Below, piece after piece: positions 35,535-43,955 of a stretch of 64,000 nt of DNA (positions are counted from its first letter, which is position 1; each line of letters begins with the position of its first letter). The stretch is from Pelosinus baikalensis (GTDB lineage: Bacteria; Bacillota; Negativicutes; DSM-13327), in assembly GCF_020819555.1 (NCBI RefSeq), contig NZ_JAJHJB010000014.1, forward strand, positions 47,470 through 111,469. Direction: 5' to 3'. The notes under the pieces were generated by a model. That model was given only the letters and a program-made list of their open reading frames with translations, was not told the origin of the DNA and made no database searches. A program made the position numbers and the translations under genes.

Positions 35535-36006
35535 ATTTGATGAAACATTAGTGATAAGAAATGTAGAAGGTGAAAATAGTTCAGATATTTTAAAGCACAT
35601 GGCAGCCAACTTATATCAGAAAGGTTTTGTAAAAGAAAGTTATGCCGAGGCCGTTATTGCAAGAGAGAAAAAATTTGCAACAGGCTTGCCGACCAAGGGT
35701 TGTGGTGTTGCCATACCACATACAGATATTGAACATGTTAACCAATCTGCCATTAGTGTTGGAGTTTTAAAGGAACCTGTAGATTTTGGCATTATGGGTG
35801 AGGAGACAGAAAAAACTCCTGTGAAATTAATTTTTATGTTGGCGATGCATGATAGTCACTCCCAGCTAAAAATGCTGCAAAGTTTAATGGGAATCTTTCA
35901 AGACGAAGAGATTCTGCTATATTTAGCAAGCGAAGAAAGCGAAGTGAAAATCAAAGAAGAAGTAAGTAAACGACTTAATTTAAACAATGTGAAGGGAGGT
36001 GAATAA
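35521..36006 (+). CDS. PTS galactitol-family EIIA
   Basis: ATG 35521 lies inside the end of the activator gene behind GGGAGG. A longer frame reaching 35413 is only overlap. The 161-residue protein has the EIIA-Fru/Mtl/Gat active site with His67 in GVAIPHTDIEHV, and AMHDSHSQLKMLQSLMGIF, typical of the Gat branch. It receives phosphate from HPr and passes it to EIIB (next gene). Together with EIIB and EIIC it forms a complete Gat-type permease. The operon genes downstream point to a pentitol as substrate, not galactitol. Confidence 0.94.
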   Translation: MNHVKFDETLVIRNVEGENSSDILKHMAANLYQKGFVKESYAEAVIAREKKFATGLPTKGCGVAIPHTDIEHVNQSAISVGVLKEPVDFGIMGEETEKTPVKLIFMLAMHDSHSQLKMLQSLMGIFQDEEILLYLASEESEVKIKEEVSKRLNLNNVKGGE

Positions 36007-36007
36007 A

Positions 36008-36307
36008 GTGAGTGAAGTAAGAAAAGGGAAAAAAACTGTATTAGTAGCTTGTGGAACCGGAATTGCAACATCTACTGTTGTATCTGATGCCATTGAGAAA
36101 ATGGCTAAAGAAAATAATATTCAAGTTGAAATTGTTCAATGTAAAGTGACAGAAGTTCCTGCATATGAATCACGGGCAAGTTTGCTTGTTACCACTACGA
36201 TTGTTTCCAAAGAATATCCCTTCCCAATCATTAATGCAAGAGCTTTCTTAACTGGAATAGGATTAGATAAATTGAAAGAGCAGATCTTAGAAGAACTTAA
36301 GAAATAA
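36008..36307 (+). CDS. PTS galactitol-family EIIB
   Basis: The start is GTG 36008, seven bases after GGGAGGTG. The GTG at 35999 is part of the ribosome site. The 99-residue protein has the phosphocysteine loop VLVACGTGIATST with Cys15, followed by a P-loop-like fold ending with LTGIGLDKLKEQI. It accepts phosphate from the EIIA and transfers it to the sugar bound by EIIC. It starts one base after the EIIA frame ends, so translation of the two is coupled. Confidence 0.95.
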   Translation: MSEVRKGKKTVLVACGTGIATSTVVSDAIEKMAKENNIQVEIVQCKVTEVPAYESRASLLVTTTIVSKEYPFPIINARAFLTGIGLDKLKEQILEELKK

Positions 36308-36330
36308 TAAAAAGCTGAGGAGGTATTATT

Positions 36331-37587
36331 ATGGATGTAGTTCAGATTTTCCAAGCCTTTCTAGGGCTAGGACCAACGGTTATTCTGCCAGTTGCAGTTT
36401 TTTTGCTGGGAGTAGCATTTGGGCAGCCGGCAAGTAAAGCCTTTCGTTCTGGTTTGACGATTGGCGTAGGTTTTACAGGTATCTTTTTAGTGGTTGATTT
36501 ACTGGTCTCGAATCTTGCACCAGCAGCACAAGGTATGGTAGCAAGGTTTGGGGTGCAGCTAAATATCATTGATATTGGCTGGCCAGGAGCTGCAAGTATA
36601 GCATGGGCTTCTCCGATTGCAGCATTTGTTCTTCCATTAGGTTTATTGGTTAATGTCATTATGTTAGTTACCAAAACCACAAAAACAATGGATATCGACC
36701 TTTGGAATTATTGGCATTTCACTTTTATGGGAGCCTTTGTATATTCAGCAACTGGAAGCCTTGTACAAGGCTTAGTGGCAGCAGTTATTTTTGAAATTAT
36801 TGTTTTAAAAATTGCTGATTGGACAGCACCAATGCTGGAAAAATATTTTGATCTACCTGGTATTTCTGTTCCAACTGGTAGTACTGTGTCCTATGCAATT
36901 GGAATTCCCCTTGTAAAATTGGTACAGAAAATCCCGATCATTAAAGATTTACATGCAGATCCTGAAACCATTCAAAAAAGATTTGGGGTATTTGGCGAAC
37001 CGCTTTTCATGGGAGTATTTCTAGGAGTTGGACTAGGTGCACTAGCCGGATATCCAGCAGGGCAGACCATAAAAGTTGGTATAGCAATGGGTGGCGTTAT
37101 GGTGTTAATGCCTCGAATGGTTAAGATATTAATGGAAGGTCTTATCCCACTTGCTGAATCTGCCCGGGAGTTCTTAAGCAAAAGATTTGGCGATAGAGAT
37201 ATTTATATCGGACTAGATGCTGCCGTTGCAATTGGGCATCCTTCCGTAATCGCAACAGCCCTAATCTTAGTTCCGATTACGATCCTCTTAGCAGTTGTAT
37301 TACCAGGAAATAATGTTTTACCCTTTGGTGATTTAGCAACCATTCCCTTTATCGTCTGCTTTATCGTAGGAGCGGCTCGAGGTAATATCGTTCATTCGGT
37401 TCTTGTTGGAGCTGTTGTAATTGCGATGTCATTGTACATGGCGACTGATGTTGCAACATTCCATACGCAAATGGCAGTAGATGCTCATTTTAAAATGCCA
37501 GCGGGTGCAACGACGATTTCTAGTATTGACCAAGGTGGTAACGTAATTCACTATGTGATATACAAAATTTTCACACTATTTAATTAA
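36331..37587 (+). CDS. PTS galactitol-family EIIC permease
   Basis: The 418-residue membrane protein has about nine to ten helices and Gat-type EIIC blocks: GLGPTVILPVAVFLLGV near the start, IDIGWPGAASIAWASPIAAF, and DAAVAIGHPSVIATALILVP, which contributes to the substrate site. It is the transport unit of the EIIA-EIIB-EIIC set. A 12-bp inverted repeat lies 28 bases behind it, ahead of the first polyol dehydrogenase. Substrate is inferred from neighbours as a pentitol-type polyol. Confidence 0.94.
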   Translation: MDVVQIFQAFLGLGPTVILPVAVFLLGVAFGQPASKAFRSGLTIGVGFTGIFLVVDLLVSNLAPAAQGMVARFGVQLNIIDIGWPGAASIAWASPIAAFVLPLGLLVNVIMLVTKTTKTMDIDLWNYWHFTFMGAFVYSATGSLVQGLVAAVIFEIIVLKIADWTAPMLEKYFDLPGISVPTGSTVSYAIGIPLVKLVQKIPIIKDLHADPETIQKRFGVFGEPLFMGVFLGVGLGALAGYPAGQTIKVGIAMGGVMVLMPRMVKILMEGLIPLAESAREFLSKRFGDRDIYIGLDAAVAIGHPSVIATALILVPITILLAVVLPGNNVLPFGDLATIPFIVCFIVGAARGNIVHSVLVGAVVIAMSLYMATDVATFHTQMAVDAHFKMPAGATTISSIDQGGNVIHYVIYKIFTLFN

Positions 37588-37615
37588 TAAGACACGATTA
37601 AAATGTGATTCTTGT

Positions 37616-37662
37616 CTTGAGCTAACATAATTATGTTTGATGATAAGAAATGTTAGCTCAAG
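37616..37662 (+). repeat. Inverted repeat between EIIC and the polyol dehydrogenase
   Basis: CTTGAGCTAACA and TGTTAGCTCAAG pair perfectly over 12 bp with a 23-base loop. There is no T run, so it is more likely an mRNA processing or stability hairpin, or an operator, than a terminator. Confidence 0.55.
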
Positions 37663-37703
37663 ATGTCATCTAGCATAAATTTTTGAAACGAGGAGGAATA
37701 AGA

Positions 37704-38732
37704 ATGCGAGCATTAGTTAAAACAGCATTAGGTCATGGGAATTTAGTTATTGTTGACAAAGAAGAACCAAAAGCTGGTAAGGATGAAGTGAAAATCTTAG
37801 TCAAATATGCAGGGATATGCGGCTCTGATTTGCATACCTATGAAGGAAAATATAGAGTTAAGGTTCCTGTAACATTAGGTCATGAATTTGCTGGTGAAGT
37901 AGTAGAAGTAGGAGAAAATGTAACCGATATCCATGTGGGTGAGCGCGTCACTTCAGAAACTACATTTTATATATGTGGTAAATGTAAATATTGTAAATCG
38001 AAAAATTATAATTTATGTAAAGAACGTAAAGGTTTGGGAACACAGCAGGATGGTGCTTTTACTAAATACATCATAGCAAATAAAAACAGTATTCATAAAC
38101 TGCCTGAAAATGTTGATTATTTATCTGCTTCTATAACCGAAGCATTGGCTTGTGCACATCATGCGGTGGCAAAGAGCAGCATCAAAAAGAATGATGTCGT
38201 AGTAGTATTAGGACCTGGCCCAATTGGTTTGCTTGTGGCACAAATTGCCAAGACTTTTGATACGAAAGTCATTATTACAGGGTTAGCGAAAGACAGAAGT
38301 CGATTAGATAAAGCAAAAGAATTGGGAATTGATGTAGCCGTTGATATTCAGAATGAAGATATTAAGCAGACAGTAGAGGATCTTACCGACGGGTATGGTG
38401 CTGATATTGTATTTGAATGTACAGGAGCTCCGCCATCCGTAAATTTAGGTTTGGATATTCTCACTAAACAAGGTGAATATGTGCAGGTTGGGATTTTCCC
38501 AACAACGGAAATTCTGACTGATTTTGAAAAAATCATTCAAAAAGAACTTAAAGTAATGGGCTGCAGAAGCCAGAAACCAAGTGATTGGGAACCATCCTTG
38601 CAGCTTATGGATCAAAACCTAGTGAATGCCAAAGCATTAGTTTCACATCAATTCAATATTACAGAATGGGATAAAGCATATGAGACCATTAAAAAAGGGG
38701 ACGCCATTAAAGTCGTGTTAACTGTTGAATAA
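37704..38732 (+). CDS. Zinc-dependent polyol(-phosphate) dehydrogenase, MDR family
   Basis: ATG 37704 follows GAGGAGG. The 342-residue enzyme has catalytic zinc ligands in GICGSDLHTYEG and GHEFAGEVVEVGE, a four-Cys structural zinc loop in CGKCKYCKSKNYNLC, and the Rossmann motif VLGPGPIGLLVAQIA. The closest classes are sorbitol/threonine dehydrogenase-like polyol dehydrogenases. Sitting directly after the PTS, it should oxidise the incoming polyol phosphate to a ketose phosphate with NAD. A second paralogue follows at 40361, as in pentitol loci of Listeria where two phosphopentitol dehydrogenases act on different isomers. Exact substrate unknown. Confidence 0.85.
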   Translation: MRALVKTALGHGNLVIVDKEEPKAGKDEVKILVKYAGICGSDLHTYEGKYRVKVPVTLGHEFAGEVVEVGENVTDIHVGERVTSETTFYICGKCKYCKSKNYNLCKERKGLGTQQDGAFTKYIIANKNSIHKLPENVDYLSASITEALACAHHAVAKSSIKKNDVVVVLGPGPIGLLVAQIAKTFDTKVIITGLAKDRSRLDKAKELGIDVAVDIQNEDIKQTVEDLTDGYGADIVFECTGAPPSVNLGLDILTKQGEYVQVGIFPTTEILTDFEKIIQKELKVMGCRSQKPSDWEPSLQLMDQNLVNAKALVSHQFNITEWDKAYETIKKGDAIKVVLTVE

Positions 38733-38772
38733 GAAGTATTCAAGTATCATAGTTTGACTAAATAAGCTGATT

Positions 38773-38788
38773 CAGTTAGGCCTAACTG
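38773..38788. promoter_or_regulatory. 16-bp perfect palindrome, possible operator
   Basis: CAGTTAGGCCTAACTG lies in the 223-base gap between the polyol dehydrogenase and deoC. I see no clear promoter next to it and nothing else in the gap. Confidence 0.35.
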
Positions 38789-38955
38789 TTCAGAATAAAG
38801 AAAAAATCTGTTACTGAGCTCAATAGCAATTTTTGATTTTAAACCATTTAATTTTGAAAGAAATGATCCTTCAGTATGCATAGTGCGGGTTGGATCTTAT
38901 ATAGAAATATGCAAAAAAGTTTTAATTACGAAAAAGTGATAAGTAGGTGTTTGTA

Positions 38956-39639
38956 ATGAATCAAGAAGCTCTGATCGAGATGATTGACTATACCTTATTG
39001 AATCCCATTGCGACCAAAGAGCATATCCAGATATTTTGTCAAGAGACGATTACACATGGTTTTAAAACGGTATTTGTTAATCCGTATTATGTCTCCTTCG
39101 CCAATCAGTTGCTGAAAGATCATAATATTAAAGTAGGTGTACCCATTGGTTTTTCTCTGGGAGGTGCTACTACGAAAGTGAAAGTGGCAGAAACCGTAGA
39201 TGCCATTGATAATGGTGCAAAAGAAATCGATATGCTGATTAATTTAGGGGCTTTAAAGTCCAAAGAATATAATATTGTGAAATATGATATAGCAGAAGTT
39301 GTCAAAGCTTCTCAGGGTTTAGTCACCAAGGTTATTATAGAAACGGCACTTTTGACCCAGGAAGAGAAAAAAATTGCCTGCAACTTAATCAGGGAAGCCG
39401 GTGCTGACTTTGTTAAAACCGCTACTGGGTTTAATGGCGGTGGAGCAACGGTAGAGGATGTTGTATTATTACGATCTGTAGTTGGTAAAGACTTTGGCGT
39501 AAAAGCGGCTGGAGGAATCAGAACTTACGATGATGCGATTAAGATTGTAAAAGCTGGTGCAAATCGGATTGGAACAAGCAATGCAATAGCGATTATATCA
39601 GGCAAGACCGGCTCTGATTCTAATAAAAACGGATATTAA
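38956..39639 (+). CDS. deoC: Deoxyribose-phosphate aldolase family protein
   Basis: ATG 38956, after GTAGGTG, is used and not the GTG three codons earlier. The 227-residue protein has the DeoC fold signatures: IDYTLLNP near the start, EIDMLINLGALKS, and the Schiff-base Lys154 in FVKTATGFNGGGAT. The second conserved lysine is in FGVKAAGGIRTY. DeoC splits 2-deoxyribose 5-phosphate into acetaldehyde and glyceraldehyde 3-phosphate. Inside a pentitol operon it may act on a related sugar phosphate. No nucleoside phosphorylase or phosphopentomutase is near, so deoxynucleoside use is not directly supported. Confidence 0.88.
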   Translation: MNQEALIEMIDYTLLNPIATKEHIQIFCQETITHGFKTVFVNPYYVSFANQLLKDHNIKVGVPIGFSLGGATTKVKVAETVDAIDNGAKEIDMLINLGALKSKEYNIVKYDIAEVVKASQGLVTKVIIETALLTQEEKKIACNLIREAGADFVKTATGFNGGGATVEDVVLLRSVVGKDFGVKAAGGIRTYDDAIKIVKAGANRIGTSNAIAIISGKTGSDSNKNGY

Positions 39640-39695
39640 ACAAAAAAGAACTGATTTTATAACAAATAGTAATGATAGCTGAGATTGGAGGTCTT

Positions 39696-40364
39696 ATGGA
39701 TATTATAATTTCTCCCTCTTTATTAGCAGCAGACATGGGTAATTTGGAACAAGAGTTGAAAACAGTAGAGTCATGTGGTATCGATTCACTGCATATTGAC
39801 GTGATGGATGGAACTTTTGTTCCTAATATAGCTTTTGGCCCAGATCAAGTGAGTATGCTCCGGCCCATAAGTAACATGCATTTTGACGTTCATATGATGG
39901 TTCAAAATCCAGACCGTTTTATCTCTTCCTTTGTGGATGCAGGGGCTGATTGTATTACTGTTCATGCCGAAGCTTGTACTCATTTGCACAGATCCATACA
40001 AGTGATCAAAAGCTTTGGCATGAAGGCTGGCGTGGCATTAAATCCTGCAACCCCTATTGGTGTTCTTTCTCATGTCTATGAGATGCTGGATTTAGTACTC
40101 ATTATGACCGTAAATCCAGGTTACGGCGGTCAAAAGAATATTGCCGCAATGAATCAGAAAATAAAAGAACTTGCTGACATGAAACGAGCGGGTGGTTATT
40201 CTTTTGAAATTCAAGTAGATGGTGGAATTAACTTGTCTACTATTCGTGACGTAATACATGCAGGAGCGACTAATATTGTCATTGGCTCAGCTGCCTTTCA
40301 AAAAAACAAAACGAAGCAAAATATAGAAGCATTTCTAAAAATAGTAAATGAGGTGACACTGTGA
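39696..40364 (+). CDS. rpe: Ribulose-phosphate 3-epimerase
   Basis: ATG 39696 follows TTGGAGG, and the upstream ATG 39672 has no ribosome site. The 222-residue TIM-barrel enzyme has SPSLLAADMGNLEQEL, HIDVMDGTFVPNIAFGP (metal-binding His and Asp), FDVHMMVQNP, MTVNPGYGGQ and QVDGGINLSTI. It interconverts ribulose 5-phosphate and xylulose 5-phosphate. In this operon it feeds ketopentose phosphates toward transketolase. Its stop overlaps the next GTG start by four bases. Confidence 0.93.
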   Translation: MDIIISPSLLAADMGNLEQELKTVESCGIDSLHIDVMDGTFVPNIAFGPDQVSMLRPISNMHFDVHMMVQNPDRFISSFVDAGADCITVHAEACTHLHRSIQVIKSFGMKAGVALNPATPIGVLSHVYEMLDLVLIMTVNPGYGGQKNIAAMNQKIKELADMKRAGGYSFEIQVDGGINLSTIRDVIHAGATNIVIGSAAFQKNKTKQNIEAFLKIVNEVTL

Positions 40365-41419
40365 AAGGTGCAAAAATATATGGAATTCGGGATTTAAGAG
40401 TAGAAGAGTGTCCGAAACCAGAAATTAAGACTCCAGATGATGTAATTGTTAAAGTAAAGGCTGTAGGATTTTGCGGCTCCGATATATCAAGATATGGAAA
40501 ATTAGGGCCACATACAGTGGGAGCCATATTTGGCCATGAGCTTTCAGGTGAGATTGTAGAGATTGGCGAACAGGTAACCAATGTAAAAGTAGGCGATGGT
40601 GCTGTTGTCTGCCCAACAACACCATGCTTTCACTGCGAATATTGTCAGTTGGGGAAATACTCCAAATGTGAATCCCTACAGGTAATCGGAGCAAAAGAAG
40701 ATGGGGGCTTTGCCGAATATGTAAGGCTGCATTCTAGAAGTGTACTAAAAATGCCCGAAGGCTTAGATTTTGAGACGGCTTGCGGTATGGAACCAGCTTG
40801 TGTGGTAATGCATGGTTTTTATCGTACGAAGATTCAAGCTGGCGATACAGTAGCTGTTTTGGGTGTGGGTCCTATTGGGTTATTTGCTGTACAATGTGCC
40901 AAAATATTTGGTGCCACAAAAGTGATTGCCATTGATATCTTTGATGAAAAGTTAGAGATTGCTAAAGAGCTAGGTGCTGATTTGTGCATTAATGCAAAAG
41001 ACATTGATCCAATACAGGTTGTAAAAGAGATGACGGGAGGCATTGGTGTTGATATTGCTGTAGAATCTGCAGGAAATCCATTTACTAGTGCACAGGTTTT
41101 ATCGTTGCCTAAGAAGGGGGGGACTGTTGTATTCATGGGGATTCCTTATGGTGATGTGGCGATTTCCCGGGAACATTTTGAAAAAATAGTGCGGAATGAA
41201 CTGACAGTATTAGGTTCCTGGAATGCAGTTTCTGGTCCATTTCCCGGGAAAGAATGGCCAACTACACTGCATTTCATGAAAGAAGGTAAGATAAAGGTTA
41301 AGCCCATGGTAACTCATCGGATTTCTCTTGATCAAATCCCCGAAACTTTTGAAAAAATATATAAACGTGATAGCTTTTTTGGTAAAGTCATCGTCTTTCC
41401 CGAGGGGAAAGAGTGTTAA
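40361..41419 (+). CDS. Zinc-dependent dehydrogenase, galactitol-1-phosphate 5-dehydrogenase-like
   Basis: The 352-residue enzyme starts at GTG overlapping the rpe stop. It has VGFCGSDISRYG and GHELSGEIVEIGE zinc ligands, the structural loop CFHCEYCQLGKYSKC, the dinucleotide motif VLGVGPIGLFAVQCA, and a GSWNAVSGPFPGKEW block characteristic of GatD-type polyol-phosphate dehydrogenases. GatD oxidises galactitol 1-phosphate. With rpe, rpiB and transketolase around it, a phosphopentitol (for example arabitol, ribitol or xylitol phosphate) is more likely here. It is the second MDR dehydrogenase of the operon. Confidence 0.87.
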   Translation: MKGAKIYGIRDLRVEECPKPEIKTPDDVIVKVKAVGFCGSDISRYGKLGPHTVGAIFGHELSGEIVEIGEQVTNVKVGDGAVVCPTTPCFHCEYCQLGKYSKCESLQVIGAKEDGGFAEYVRLHSRSVLKMPEGLDFETACGMEPACVVMHGFYRTKIQAGDTVAVLGVGPIGLFAVQCAKIFGATKVIAIDIFDEKLEIAKELGADLCINAKDIDPIQVVKEMTGGIGVDIAVESAGNPFTSAQVLSLPKKGGTVVFMGIPYGDVAISREHFEKIVRNELTVLGSWNAVSGPFPGKEWPTTLHFMKEGKIKVKPMVTHRISLDQIPETFEKIYKRDSFFGKVIVFPEGKEC

Positions 41420-41465
41420 GTGAGGTATAAGTGATACTTCTTTAAAAAGAAGGGACGAGGATGAA

Positions 41466-41924
41466 ATGGAAAATGCAAAAATTATAATTGGCAGTGATCA
41501 TGCGGGTTTTACGCTCAAAGAAAAGGTTATTCGTCTGTTAAAAGAATTAAAAATCGAAGTCGAAGATGTGGGTGCTTATTCTGCAGACAGTGTTAATTAC
41601 GGACCTATTGCAAAACGTGTAGCTGAGAAAGTAGCCGGTAATGATGATTGGAAAGGGATTCTAATTTGTGGTACTGGCATAGGAATGTCAATTATGGCTA
41701 ATAAGGTAAAAGGTATTAGGGCTGCTGTCGTGCACGATACTTTTTCCGCTAAAGCCACAAGAGCACATAATGATTCTAATATATTATGTATGGGGGAAAG
41801 AGTAATCGGCAGTGGCTTGGCACTGGAGATTACGAAGGAATGGCTTACAGCATCTTTTGATGCAGGTAAACATGCGCAGCGGATACAGTTTATTCTTGAT
41901 TATGAACTTGGAAAGCAGCAGTAA
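41466..41924 (+). CDS. rpiB: Ribose 5-phosphate isomerase B
   Basis: The 152-residue protein has the LacAB/RpiB opening IIIGSDHAGFTLKEKV, GILICGTGIGMSIMANK with the catalytic Cys, and HDTFSAKATRAHNDSNI. RpiB interconverts ribose 5-phosphate and ribulose 5-phosphate. It is of normal length, and its ribosome site is GACGAGG. It lies between the GatD-like gene and transketolase, completing the pentose phosphate interconversion set. Some relatives isomerise allose, galactose or other sugar phosphates, so specificity is inferred from context. Confidence 0.92.
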   Translation: MENAKIIIGSDHAGFTLKEKVIRLLKELKIEVEDVGAYSADSVNYGPIAKRVAEKVAGNDDWKGILICGTGIGMSIMANKVKGIRAAVVHDTFSAKATRAHNDSNILCMGERVIGSGLALEITKEWLTASFDAGKHAQRIQFILDYELGKQQ

Positions 41925-41948
41925 GTAAATATGTAGGGAGGTTTTTTT

Positions 41949-42763
41949 ATGGAGCCAATGAAAATATATGCAAATCAATTACGAATCCATATTATCAATA
42001 TGTTAGCCGCGGCGGGATCTGGGCATCCGGGAGGAGCCTTATCGGCAGCCGATCTTTTAATCTACCTATATTTTAAAGAAATGAAGATTGATAGTGAAGA
42101 CAAAGACAATCCAGATCGAGATCGGTTTATTTTGAGTAAAGGGCATGCAGCTCCAGTACTATATGGAACTCTTGCATGAAAGGCTTTTTTAATACTAGTG
42201 AATTGACCAACTTGAGAAAGCTGGGAAGTTTTCTGCAGGGGCATCCTGATATGCTGAAAGTTCCTGGCGTAGAAATGTCAACAGGATCATTGGGTCAAGG
42301 TTTTTCCGCATCAGTGGGTGTGGCATTAGGTGGTAAAATCGATGAAAAATCATATCGGATTTATACCTTGTTAGGTGATGGAGAGCTTCAAGAAGGAATC
42401 GTTTGGGAAGCTGCCATGGCGGCTTCCCATTATAAATTGGATAATCTAGTGGCGATCATTGATCATAATGGCTTACAAATTGATGGTACGAATGATGAGG
42501 TTATGAAAGTCAATCCATTAAAAGAAAAATGGGAAAGCTTTGGCTGGAATGTGATAGAGATTGATGGTCATTGCTTTACAGATATTGAAAAATCATTTAA
42601 ACAGGCAAAAGAAGTTAAAGGGAAGCCAACGGCAATTATTGCGAAAACCAGTAAGGGAAAAGGTGTTTCCTTCATGGAGAATCAAGTAGGCTGGCATGGG
42701 GTGGCCCCGTCAGAGGCAAAACGAGCTAAAGCCATTGAAGAATTGGAACAAAATATTCGATAG
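41949..42763 (+). pseudogene. Transketolase N-terminal subunit, split by a -1 frameshift
   Basis: The first frame (41949-42179) gives GSGHPGGALSAADLL and RFILSKGHAAPVLYGTLA and then stops. The second (42176-42763) resumes with KGFFNTSELTNLRKLG, QGHPD, the TPP-binding GDGELQEG and NHNG-like IDHNGLQIDG. In intact relatives LYGTLA is followed by an acidic residue and KGFF, so one base is missing at about 42172-42178. The two frames overlap as ATGA, which could allow stop-start re-initiation and two polypeptides. Sequencing error, real mutation and a coupled split gene are all possible. It would pair with the intact C-terminal subunit that follows. Confidence 0.8.
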
Positions 42764-42791
42764 TCGATAATAATACCTAGGAGGAAACAAA

Positions 42792-43724
42792 ATGATTGCT
42801 ACAAGAGAATCCTATGGAAATATTTTAATTGAACTGGGAAAAGAAAATAAAGATATTGTAGTCTTGGATGCGGATTTATCCAAATCCACTAAGACAGCAG
42901 GATTTGCAAAGCACTTTCCAAAACGCTTTATTAATGCAGGCATCGCCGAGCAAAATTTGATGGGAATGGCAGCAGGACTCGCCACTACAGGAAAAATTCC
43001 TTTTGCCAGTACCTTTGCTGTTTTTGCTACAGGCAGAGCTTTTGAAATCATTAGAAATTCCATTTGTTACCCAAAGCTGAATGTGAAAATTGCTGCAACT
43101 CATGCAGGAATTACAGTGGGAGAAGATGGGGGTTCTCATCAGTCCATTGAGGATATTGCCATTATGAGATCCTTACCCAACATGAAGATCATAGTACCTG
43201 CAGATGATGTGGAAACAAGGCAGGCAGTTAGAGCAGCAGCTCATATTGATGGTCCAGTCTATCTACGTTTAGGGCGCTTGGGAGTGCCGTCGATTTTTGA
43301 TGAAAATCATACTTTTACCTTCGGTAAAGGAAATGTCCTAAAGGATGGTAAGGATATTACCATTATCGGTATGGGGCTAATGATTAGTAAATGTTTAAAA
43401 GCAGCAGAACTTTTAAAACAAGAGGGAATTTCTGCTAGGGTAATTAATATTTCAACGATTAAACCAATTGATGAGGAACTGATTATTCAAGCAGCAAAAG
43501 AAACAAAGAGAATTCTAACCGTAGAAGAACATTCTGTTATTGGCGGTCTGGGCAGCGCGGTTTGTGATGTATTATCGACGCATTATCCGGTACAAGTCGT
43601 GAAAATCGGTATGAATGATACGTTTGGCGAATCAGGAAAACCAGAAGAGTTATTAACCAAATATGGATTAACCGTTGAAAATATTTATGATACAGCACAA
43701 AAGACAGTGAATAGCAAAAAGTAA
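42792..43724 (+). CDS. Transketolase C-terminal subunit
   Basis: The 310-residue protein carries the pyrimidine-binding and C-terminal domains of a two-gene transketolase: VVLDADLSKSTKT, GIAEQNLMGMAAGLA with the catalytic Glu, GEDGGSHQSIEDIA, and TVEEHSVIGGLGSAV. It needs the N-terminal subunit encoded just upstream, which carries a frameshift. The ATG follows AGGAGGAAACAA. With Rpe, RpiB and PFK it would channel pentose phosphates to glycolysis. Confidence 0.93.
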   Translation: MIATRESYGNILIELGKENKDIVVLDADLSKSTKTAGFAKHFPKRFINAGIAEQNLMGMAAGLATTGKIPFASTFAVFATGRAFEIIRNSICYPKLNVKIAATHAGITVGEDGGSHQSIEDIAIMRSLPNMKIIVPADDVETRQAVRAAAHIDGPVYLRLGRLGVPSIFDENHTFTFGKGNVLKDGKDITIIGMGLMISKCLKAAELLKQEGISARVINISTIKPIDEELIIQAAKETKRILTVEEHSVIGGLGSAVCDVLSTHYPVQVVKIGMNDTFGESGKPEELLTKYGLTVENIYDTAQKTVNSKK

Positions 43725-43736
43725 ATAGAAAAACAC

Positions 43737-43876
43737 TGCGCATCCTTTCAAGTAATAAAATGAATTGAACCACAAAGACGCAAAGGGCACAAAGGGGTTA
43801 TTTATATATTTTTGTGTACTCCTTTGTGTGCCGCATCAGCGGCATTGCGTCTTTGTGGTTCATAAGTTCTTACATT
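43737..43876 (-). repeat. Full copy of the AACCACAAAG palindromic repeat, inverted
   Basis: The plus strand reads CGCATCCTTTCAAGTAATAA, then GAACCACAAAGACGCAAAGG, then CTCCTTTGTGTGCCGC, GCGGCATTGCGTC and TTTGTGGTTC. It is thus the reverse orientation of the copies at 16863 and 28751, and it separates transketolase from the PFK pseudogene. Confidence 0.88.
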
Positions 43877-43955
43877 ATAAAGCTTCAATATCGATTGTTG
43901 GCTTGCTAAGAATGAAATATCGATTTCAGCATAGATGGAAAAGGAGATCTGATTC

